A stretch of 64,000 nucleotides of DNA from DASYTH01 sp035762905. Its GTDB lineage: Bacteria > Actinomycetota > Actinomycetes > Mycobacteriales > Pseudonocardiaceae. The number at the start of each line of letters is the position of its first letter. Within the stretch, counting starts at the first letter, position 1. A program made the position numbers and the translations under genes. Shown here piece after piece: positions 37,812 to 44,116 of this stretch. The stretch is from positions 93,835 to 157,834 of the forward strand of contig NZ_DASUCC010000146.1 of assembly GCF_035762905.1 (NCBI RefSeq), in the 5' to 3' direction. Under the pieces are notes generated by a model, which had not been told where the DNA came from, searched no databases, and saw nothing but the letters and a program-made list of their open reading frames with translations.

Positions 37812-39021
37812 CGCGCAGGCGACCGGCGCTGACGCGCAGGCGACCGGCGCTGACGCGCGGGCGACCGGCGCTGAGGCGTCGGTCCGCGACCCGGCCGTCC
37901 CGGCCACCGGGCGGCCTCGGGTGCTGCTCGCCCCGGTGACGATCACCCCGACCAAGCCGCTCACTCCCAGCCATCTCAAGGGCCTGTTCTGGACCGACGT
38001 GGCGCTGCGGGCCAGCCGACCGCTCGCCGAGGTGACCCACCGCAGCAGCCATACCGCCTTCGACGCCTGCGAGCAGACGCTGGGGTTCTGGGAGTACCTC
38101 GATCGCACGGTCGGCGACGTGGACTACTCCGGGCTGTCCGGCGACGTGATCGGCGAGCTGTACATGCGGTTCCGGGCCGCGGGCGAACGCGCGCCGTTCC
38201 ACGCCTGTCTGCCTTACCTGGAGGCGATCGAGCGGCACGGCTGGGTGCACCCGGCCAGCGCCCGGCTGCTCGAGCTGTGGGCCGGGCAGTACCACCGGCT
38301 CGGCCTGCACGACCCGGGCCTGACCGCGCACCAGCCGCCCCGCATCGGGCTGGCCGAGATGATCGACCGGCTGCGGCGCCTCGGCATGTGCCTGGACCTG
38401 CGCGCCGACGGCGGACCGGTGTTCCTCGACGCCACCCGCGACGGCATCCCGCTGCGGCAGATCATCGCCGCGGACGGGCGGCCGAACTACCTCGCCTGCG
38501 CGCTGCGCGACCTGTTACCCCTTGCGCCCGAGCACGACGAGGTGGTGCTGCTGCACGACCGGGACCTGGAGCCGGACTACCTGCTGCTGCACCGGGTGCT
38601 GGCCGGGCTCGGCCCGCGGGTGCACCGGATCACGCTCGGCCGGGTGCCCATCGACGGCCGGGTCACCTCGGCCCGGCACGGCGGCTGGCAGCAGCACGGC
38701 GCCGAGGCGCTGCTGGACGAGTTCGGCGACCGGCACGACCCGGCGGCGCTGCGGCTGGGCCTGCGGCTGTACTTCATCGCCGTGCTCGGTCCCGGGGACC
38801 ACGACTCGTTTCGGCCCGAGCTGCTCGACCGGTACCTGGCCAAGGCCCGGCGGCTGCTGGACGCCGCGCCCGACGCCGGGTGGTCCGCGGTGCGCGACGG
38901 GCTGGACGCGCACCGCGGCGCCGGAGCGGCGCACGTCGACCCGTACCGGCTCACCGCCGGCCTGCTCAACCGGCGCCGGGCCGCGCCGGCCCGGGAACTG
39001 CTCACGGAGGTCTACACATGA
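37783..39021 (+). CDS. Uncharacterised biosynthetic protein with ATGADAQ repeats
   Basis: 412-residue soluble protein, family not recognised. The N-terminal 30 residues are four ATGADAQ-like repeats. The body begins VLLAPVTITPTKPLTPSHLK. Recognisable blocks are SHTAFDACEQTLGFWEYLD, ELYMRFRAAGERAPFHACL, a central HDEVVLLHDRDLEPDYLLLH and ARHGGWQQHGAEALLDEFGD; the conserved-looking His/Asp-rich HDRD is a candidate active or metal site. The GTG at 37783 has GGGAGG 6 nt upstream and is preferred to the GTG two codons earlier. It overlaps the next gene by ATGA. Its place in the operon suggests a dedicated biosynthetic enzyme or partner. Confidence 0.8.
   Translation: MSSPQATGADAQATGADAQATGADARATGAEASVRDPAVPATGRPRVLLAPVTITPTKPLTPSHLKGLFWTDVALRASRPLAEVTHRSSHTAFDACEQTLGFWEYLDRTVGDVDYSGLSGDVIGELYMRFRAAGERAPFHACLPYLEAIERHGWVHPASARLLELWAGQYHRLGLHDPGLTAHQPPRIGLAEMIDRLRRLGMCLDLRADGGPVFLDATRDGIPLRQIIAADGRPNYLACALRDLLPLAPEHDEVVLLHDRDLEPDYLLLHRVLAGLGPRVHRITLGRVPIDGRVTSARHGGWQQHGAEALLDEFGDRHDPAALRLGLRLYFIAVLGPGDHDSFRPELLDRYLAKARRLLDAAPDAGWSAVRDGLDAHRGAGAAHVDPYRLTAGLLNRRRAAPARELLTEVYT
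37795..37878 (+). repeat. 21-nt tandem repeat, four units
   Basis: Units at 37795, 37816, 37837 and 37858, consensus CAGGCGACCGGCGCTGACGCG. They encode (Q/R)ATGA(D/E)A at the N-terminus of the unknown protein, and the first unit also encodes the last codons of the FAD monooxygenase in another frame. Confidence 0.9.
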
Positions 39022-39740
39022 CGCTCACCCAGCGCCTGTTACACGACCACGCCGCCCGGCGGATCATCCGGGCTCGACCGGAGCTGGCCCAGGTCCGCGA
39101 TCTGTCCACAGTGGACGGCCTGACCGCGGTCCAGCAGGACGCCGGCGACGAGGACACCGCGGTGGTCGCCGTGGTGCGTCGGTTCGACCTGGTGTCCTGG
39201 GTCCGCGGCACGGTCGCGTTCGCCGCCGGGCTGAACCGGCGCCGCGCGCAGGAGTGGCGCCGCGCGTTCACCCGGACCGTGTTCCTGGCCGGCAACCCGG
39301 CCAACCTGACCACCCGGTTCGACTTCGCGCACGTCGCGGAGACCGGCGCGATGGCCTGGACCGCACCCGCATCGGCCGCCGCGCACCGCCCGCTGCGCCG
39401 GCTGCTGCGCACCTTCCCCGGCACCCGCGATCTCACCCTGGGCGGCGACGTGGTGATCGACCTGCCGGGTGAGCCGCCCGCCGAGCCGATGCGGCGGGTG
39501 CTGCACCTGGCCGGCTCCGGCCTGACCGTGGCGGGCGCCCTTGTGCACCTCGGCCACCTGCTCGTGGAGGCCGTGCTGGACGGCGCCATCTCCCCCGGCG
39601 ACCGGCTGACCGTGCGCCAACTTCCCCGGCTGGTCGGCGTTCCCGGCCCGTTCGACGCGCTGCGGGTCGGCGTCGACCCGGCCGATCCGGATCGGCTGCA
39701 CGCCCTGATGAGCGTGTCAAGGGAGGCCGGCGATGACTGA
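39018..39740 (+). CDS. Uncharacterised protein in biosynthetic operon (possibly DUF6182)
   Basis: 240 residues, no catalytic motif I can name. It begins MTLTQRLLHDHAARRIIRAR. A basic middle contains RRAFTRTVFLAGNPANLTTR, and the C-terminal half (LAGSGLTVAGALVHLGHLLVEAVL, then GDRLTVRQLPRLVG) is helical. It resembles what I remember as the Streptomyces DUF6182 family, unverified. CGGAGG lies 7 nt before the ATG, which overlaps the previous stop (ATGA); it overlaps the next gene by 8 nt. Role unknown, probably pathway-specific. Confidence 0.78.
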   Translation: MTLTQRLLHDHAARRIIRARPELAQVRDLSTVDGLTAVQQDAGDEDTAVVAVVRRFDLVSWVRGTVAFAAGLNRRRAQEWRRAFTRTVFLAGNPANLTTRFDFAHVAETGAMAWTAPASAAAHRPLRRLLRTFPGTRDLTLGGDVVIDLPGEPPAEPMRRVLHLAGSGLTVAGALVHLGHLLVEAVLDGAISPGDRLTVRQLPRLVGVPGPFDALRVGVDPADPDRLHALMSVSREAGDD

Positions 39741-40335
39741 GCTGCGGTTGGGCTTTCACGGCTCGGACCGGCTGCCGAAGGCCATCGTGCGAACCGCGGG
39801 GCTGGCCCCGAACGAGGTCGAGCTGGTCCAGTACGACGTGCGCGACCCGTTCACGCCGCTGCGCACGGGCCGGCTGGACGTGATGATCACCAAGTTCGAC
39901 CACCGCGAACCCGGGTTGTGCTACGGCGCCCCGCTGGCCGTCGACCCGCGGGCGGTGCTCGTCGGCGCCGGCCACCCGCTGGCCGGCCGGGCCGCGGTGT
40001 CGGTGGAGGACGTCGCCGAGTACGCGTGTTTCGACCGGCCGGGCGACCTGCCGGCCGAGGTCTGGGACGAGGTCGTCCCGCCGGTCACCCCGCGGGGCCG
40101 GCCGATCCGCCGGGACTTCGAGCTGACCACGGTCGCCGAGCTGATGCGGGTGGTCGCGGCCGGCGCCGCGGTGCACCTCACGGTGGCCTCGATCGCCGAC
40201 GTCGCCCCGCCGGCCGTGCGGGTGCTGCCGGTGCCGGACCTGCCGCCGGCCCGGGTACAGCTGACCCACCTGCCCGACCCACCCGACCGGGTCCGCGCCT
40301 TCCTCGCCGCCAGCAGCCCGGTGGTGCCGGCATGA
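39733..40335 (+). CDS. Stand-alone LysR-type substrate-binding domain
   Basis: 200 residues matching the effector-binding (type 2 periplasmic-binding-like) domain of LysR regulators: LRLGFHGSDRLPKAIV, then TGRLDVMITKF, PRAVLVGAGHPLAGRAAVSV and AAGAAVHLTVASIADV. The usual about 60-residue helix-turn-helix is absent and no signal peptide is present. The ATG lies inside the previous gene, so this is not a truncated regulator with a lost 5' part in the same frame. It may bind a pathway intermediate as a regulator partner, carrier or enzyme. Cassette copy 2 starts at its stop codon. Confidence 0.85.
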   Translation: MTELRLGFHGSDRLPKAIVRTAGLAPNEVELVQYDVRDPFTPLRTGRLDVMITKFDHREPGLCYGAPLAVDPRAVLVGAGHPLAGRAAVSVEDVAEYACFDRPGDLPAEVWDEVVPPVTPRGRPIRRDFELTTVAELMRVVAAGAAVHLTVASIADVAPPAVRVLPVPDLPPARVQLTHLPDPPDRVRAFLAASSPVVPA

Positions 40336-40501
40336 CACCCCTTGTGCCCACCTCACGTCGCCGCCGCGCGCGGAGCGTGTTTGAGCCACGTGGCCCGCAA
40401 CCGCAGCCAAGGGGAACGGGACGCGACCCAGCCACCGGAAACAACCGAATTCGACGCTACCGACCAAACGTGACCACAGGAGTTAATTCCGGAGAGGCGG
40501 A
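40332..40501 (+). repeat. Leader cassette copy 2
   Basis: 170 nt from the ATGA at the LysR-like gene's stop to the end of the 29-nt core (40473-40501). Aligns over its full length with copy 3 without gaps (31 differences in the first 171 nt by eye). GGAGAGG in the core is the ribosome site for the hydrolase. Confidence 0.85.
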
Positions 40502-40514
40502 AGGGCCGACATGA
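40332..40514 (+). CDS. Possible 60-residue cassette peptide
   Basis: Open frame of 60 codons whose ATG overlaps the upstream stop (ATGA) and whose TGA overlaps the downstream ATG (ATGA), so it fits exactly between two genes. It encodes a basic peptide (SRRRRARSVFEPRG, then RDPATGNNRIRRYRPN) ending VTTGVNSGEAEGPT, homologous to the N-terminus of the methyltransferase at 35430. Against coding: only about 58% of third positions are G/C, far below neighbours, and differences between copies show little third-position excess. It may instead be a structured or regulatory leader. Confidence 0.4.
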   Translation: MTPLVPTSRRRRARSVFEPRGPQPQPRGTGRDPATGNNRIRRYRPNVTTGVNSGEAEGPT

Positions 40515-41275
40515 CGACGCCTGTGGTGTTGCTGCACGCGCTGGCCGCCGACCCGGGCATGTGGGCGGCGCAGCACGGCGAGCTGACCGCGGCCGGGCAT
40601 CCCGTGGTGGCCCCGGATCTGTACCGGCTCGCCGAACGGAGCCCGGGCCCGCCGCAGCTCGATGCCCTGGCCGCCGAACTGGTCGCCGCCCTCGACCGCG
40701 CCGGCCTGGACCGGGTGCTGCTGGCCGGCTGCTCGCTCGGCGGCTACCTGGCCATGGCGGTGCTGCGCAAGGCGCCCGAGCGGGTGGCCGGGCTGGCCCT
40801 GCTCGGCACCCGGGCGGCCGGCGACGACCCGGCGGCCCGGCTGGCCCGGCTCGCCTTCGCCGAGCGGATCACCAACCCGGCCGAGGCCCGGCTGCTCACC
40901 GATCGCATGGTTCCCCGGCTGCTCGGCGCCACCACCCGGGCGGACAAGCCGGAGGTCCTGGCCCGGGTCGCGGCGGTCGCCCGGCTGGTGCCCGGCCCGG
41001 ACATCGCCTGGGCGCAGCGGGCCATCGCCGGCCGCGCCCCTGGCTACGACGTGCTCACCCGGTTCACCGGGCCGGCCATGGTGCTGGCCGGCACCGAGGA
41101 CGAGCTGGTGCCGCTCGCCGAGGCCCGGCGGACGGCCCGGGTGCTGCAACAGGGCACGCTGCGGCTGGTGCCCGGGGCCGGTCATCTGCTGCCGCTGGAG
41201 GCCCCCCGGGTGATCACCTCCGCGCTGCGCTCGCTGCTCGACCGCATCCGGACTCCCCAAAGGCAGCCCGGATGA
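40511..41275 (+). CDS. Alpha/beta hydrolase
   Basis: 254-residue alpha/beta hydrolase with oxyanion HALAADPGMW, nucleophile Ser in AGCSLGGYL (about residue 78), Asp in GTEDELVPL and His in GAGHLLPLE. It resembles esterases, thioesterase-like or C-C hydrolases (RsbQ/3-oxoadipate enol-lactonase group). In this operon it may release or cyclise the product. GGAGAGG of cassette copy 2 lies about 13 nt upstream of the ATG. The stop (ATGA) starts copy 3. Confidence 0.9.
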   Translation: MTTPVVLLHALAADPGMWAAQHGELTAAGHPVVAPDLYRLAERSPGPPQLDALAAELVAALDRAGLDRVLLAGCSLGGYLAMAVLRKAPERVAGLALLGTRAAGDDPAARLARLAFAERITNPAEARLLTDRMVPRLLGATTRADKPEVLARVAAVARLVPGPDIAWAQRAIAGRAPGYDVLTRFTGPAMVLAGTEDELVPLAEARRTARVLQQGTLRLVPGAGHLLPLEAPRVITSALRSLLDRIRTPQRQPG

Positions 41276-41441
41276 CAGCCCTCGGGTCAACCTCAACTCG
41301 CCGCCGCGCCCGGACCATGTTCGAGCCGCGTTGCTGCCAACCGCACCTAAGGGGAACGGGACGCGACCCAGCCACAGGCACGCGCCGAACTCGACGGCCC
41401 CGACCCAACGTGACCACAGGAGTTAATTCCGGGGAGGCGGA
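41272..41441 (+). repeat. Leader cassette copy 3
   Basis: 170 nt from the ATGA at the hydrolase stop to the end of the 29-nt core (41413-41441), the same length as copy 2. The frame from its ATG runs on, out of frame, into the methyltransferase and would end at 41679. GGGGAGG in the core is the ribosome site for the methyltransferase at 41447. Confidence 0.85.
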
Positions 41442-41446
41442 CGAGC

Positions 41447-42259
41447 ATGATGACCGACCACGCGACTTGGGGGTTCACCGCGTCGACCGGACTGGCGTTC
41501 TCCCGCGCCGACATCGTCGACGCCCACTTCGACGCCTGCCGGGACACCTATCTGGACCTGCTCTGCCGGGTCGGCATCCGGACCGGCTGGCACATCCTGG
41601 ACGCCGGCTGCGGCCCCGGCGGGTACCTGCCCCACCTCGCCGCGCTGGTCGGGCCCCGGGGCGCGGTGTCCGCCGTTGACCTCGCCCCGGAGAACGTCGT
41701 GGCCGCCGACGCCCGCGACACCGGCGCCCGGGTGCGGCAGGGCGACCTGACCGAGCTGCCCTATGCCGACGACAGCTTCGACGTCGCCTGGTGCGCCAAC
41801 GCCGTGCAGTACCTGGACGACGAGCGGCTCCGTCGGGCGCTGGCCGAGCTGCGCCGGGTGGTGCGGCCCGGCGGGCTGGTGGCGGTGAAGGACCTCGACG
41901 CGAGCACGGTCACCGCCCGGCCCGGCCCGCCGTTCCTGTTCGTCGACTTCTTCCGGGCCGCGGCCGGCACCTCCGGCTACGCCCGCCAACTGCTCCGCAC
42001 CCGCGGCCTGTACCAGTTCCTGCGCGCCGCCGGCCTCAGCGACGTCCGCCAGCACTGCGTCCTGTCCGAGCACTACGCCCCGTTCACCCCGGCCGAACGC
42101 GCCTACTACGGCCAGGCCTGCGCCCGGGTGGCCGCCAAGGCCGGCGCCGACCCGCGCTGGCGCCCGTTCCTGGACCCGGATCACCCGGACCATCCACTCA
42201 ACGCCCCGGACGGCTACCTCTGCGAGGGCAACGTGCTCGCCGTCGGCACCGTGCCCTGA
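41447..42259 (+). CDS. Class I SAM-dependent methyltransferase (UbiE-like)
   Basis: 270-residue methyltransferase, last gene of the operon. SAM motif I is ILDAGCGPGGYLPHLAALVG (about 50-69), then AVDLAPENV, motif II VRQGDLTELPYADDSFDVAW and post-motif VVRPGGLVAVKDLD. Probably N- or O-methylates the product. GGGGAGG lies 9 nt before the ATG in cassette copy 3. It converges on the acyl-CoA synthetase 4 nt away. Confidence 0.93.
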   Translation: MMTDHATWGFTASTGLAFSRADIVDAHFDACRDTYLDLLCRVGIRTGWHILDAGCGPGGYLPHLAALVGPRGAVSAVDLAPENVVAADARDTGARVRQGDLTELPYADDSFDVAWCANAVQYLDDERLRRALAELRRVVRPGGLVAVKDLDASTVTARPGPPFLFVDFFRAAAGTSGYARQLLRTRGLYQFLRAAGLSDVRQHCVLSEHYAPFTPAERAYYGQACARVAAKAGADPRWRPFLDPDHPDHPLNAPDGYLCEGNVLAVGTVP

Positions 42260-42263
42260 CCGG

Positions 42264-43964
42264 TCAGCCGCGCAGCTCCGGGAAGTCGTCGTCCCGGTAC
42301 TCACCGTCCACTGTGGACGACGGGTCGGCGTGCAGCTCGTGCTCCCGGCCGCGCAGCTCCACCCGGCGGATCTTGCCGGAGATCGTCTTGGGCAGGTCGG
42401 CGAACTCCAGGCGGCGGATCCGCTTGTAGGGAGCCAGGTTCTCCCGGGCGAAGGCGAGGATCGACCGGGCGGTGCCGGCGTCGGCCGGGTGTCCGGCGGC
42501 CAGCACCACGTAGGCCTTGGGCACCGCGAGACGCACCGGGTCCGGTGACGGCACCACGGCCGCCTCGGCCACCGCCTCGTGCTCGATCAGCACGCTTTCC
42601 AGCTCGAACGGGGAGATCCGGTAGTCGGAGGCCTTGAACACGTCATCGGACCGGCCCACATAGGTGATGTAGCCGTCGGCGTCCCGGGAGCCCACGTCGC
42701 CGGTGTGGTAGTACCCGTCCCGCATCGCCTCGGCGGTGCGCGCCTCGTCGTCGGCGTAGCCCACCATCAGGCCGACCGGCGGTGCGCTCAGGTCGATGCA
42801 GATCTCGCCCTCGTCGCCCGGCGCGCCGGTGGCCGGGTCGACCAGCGCGATGGTGAACCCGGGCAGCGCCCGGCCCATCGAGCCCGGCTTCACCGGCTGC
42901 CCTGGGGTGTTCGCCACCTGCAGCGTGGTCTCGGTCTGCCCGAAGCCGTCCCGGATCGTCACGCCCCAGGCCGCGCCGATCCGCTCGATCACCTCGGGGT
43001 TGAGCGGCTCGCCGGCACCGACCGCCTTGGCCGGCGGGGTCCGCAGCCGGCTCAGGTCGGACTGGATCAGCATCCGCCACACCGTTGGCGGAGCACAGAA
43101 ACTGGTCACCCCGCACCGGTCCATCACGGACATCAGCGCGGTGGCGTCGAACCGGGTGTAGTTGTGGATGAACACCGTCGCCTCGGCGTTCCACGGCGCG
43201 AACACGTTGCTCCACGCGTGTTTCGCCCAACCCGGCGAGGAGATGTTCAGGTGCACGTCGCCCGGCGCCAGCCCGATCCAGTACATCGTGGACAGATGGC
43301 CGATCGGATACGACACGTGCGTGTGCAGAACCAGTTTCGGTCGCGCCGTGGTGCCCGAGGTGAAGTACAGCAGCAGCGGATCGGTCGCCGCGGTCGGGCC
43401 GTCCGGTTCGAACCCGTCCGGCGCACCGTCGGCGTCGGCGTAGTCCAGCCAGCCGGCGACCGGCCCGCCGACCGCGATCCTGGTGTAGTCACCGGGAACG
43501 TCGCCGAACTTCGGCGCGCACGTCGCGGTCACCACCACGTGCCGGGCCCGGCCCCGGTCCACCCGGTCCCGCAGGTCCGTGGCGCCGAGCAGGGTGGACG
43601 CCGGGATGATCACCGCACCGAGCTTCATCGCGGCCAGGATCGTCTCCCACAGCTCGCCCTGGTTGCCCAGCATCAGAATCAGCCGGTCGCCGCGGGCCAC
43701 GCCGTGCCCGCGCAGCCAGTTCGCCACCCGGTCGGACCGGGCGGACAGCTCGGCGAAGGTCCACCTCCGCTCGGTGCCGTCCTCCTCGACGATCCACAGC
43801 GCCGGCCGGCTCGCGGTCGGCTCCGCGGCGGCCACCACGTCGAACCAGTCGAGCGCCCAGTTGAAGCGCTCCGGCCGCGGCCAGGAGAACCCGGAGTAGG
43901 CGGCCTGGTAGTCCTCCTGATGCGCGACCAGGAAGTCCCGGGCCGCCCGGAACGGCGCTGTCAC
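42264..43964 (-). CDS. Acyl-CoA synthetase, medium-chain/ACSM type
   Basis: 566-residue AMP-forming ligase. P-loop LLYFTSGTTARPKLVLHTH, central GFGQTETT, YHTGDVGSRDADGYITYVGR, and the C-terminal hinge/Lys region DDVFKASDYRISPFE with catalytic Lys in KTISGKI. Overall length and the WAKHAWSNVFAPW segment match the acetyl/medium-chain acyl-CoA synthetases of actinobacteria. The GTG at 43964 is chosen from family length; upstream codons do not match the family and Shine-Dalgarno support is weak. Divergent from the MMPL gene. Its product could feed lipid or polyketide metabolism. Confidence 0.92.
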   Translation of the reverse strand: MTAPFRAARDFLVAHQEDYQAAYSGFSWPRPERFNWALDWFDVVAAAEPTASRPALWIVEEDGTERRWTFAELSARSDRVANWLRGHGVARGDRLILMLGNQGELWETILAAMKLGAVIIPASTLLGATDLRDRVDRGRARHVVVTATCAPKFGDVPGDYTRIAVGGPVAGWLDYADADGAPDGFEPDGPTAATDPLLLYFTSGTTARPKLVLHTHVSYPIGHLSTMYWIGLAPGDVHLNISSPGWAKHAWSNVFAPWNAEATVFIHNYTRFDATALMSVMDRCGVTSFCAPPTVWRMLIQSDLSRLRTPPAKAVGAGEPLNPEVIERIGAAWGVTIRDGFGQTETTLQVANTPGQPVKPGSMGRALPGFTIALVDPATGAPGDEGEICIDLSAPPVGLMVGYADDEARTAEAMRDGYYHTGDVGSRDADGYITYVGRSDDVFKASDYRISPFELESVLIEHEAVAEAAVVPSPDPVRLAVPKAYVVLAAGHPADAGTARSILAFARENLAPYKRIRRLEFADLPKTISGKIRRVELRGREHELHADPSSTVDGEYRDDDFPELRG

Positions 43965-44116
43965 GGCGGTCAGCCTAACCCCCGGCAACCGCTCAGGGTC
44001 ATCCCCGAGCGGATCCAGGGAAAGATCCGGATCCCGGTTCGGCGCCCATGGTCCAGCCTTCAGGTGACCTACCAGACGAGAGATCGACAGCTGGGGCAGC
44101 CAGACCGGAGGGGACG

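Noticed and set aside
35370..38108. A 912-codon minus-strand frame across the biosynthetic operon
   Set aside because: Antisense to the methyltransferase and FAD monooxygenase genes, which have proper motifs, ribosome sites and codon use.
41280..41446. Cassette copies considered as IS/MITE insertions
   Set aside because: No terminal inverted repeats or target-site duplications are visible, and the element boundaries coincide with gene stop and ribosome sites, which is unlike transposition.
41272..41679. 135-codon frame from cassette copy 3 running into the second methyltransferase
   Set aside because: Beyond 41447 it is an out-of-frame shadow of the methyltransferase. Only the first 57 codons match the other cassettes, so I list it as a repeat, not a gene.
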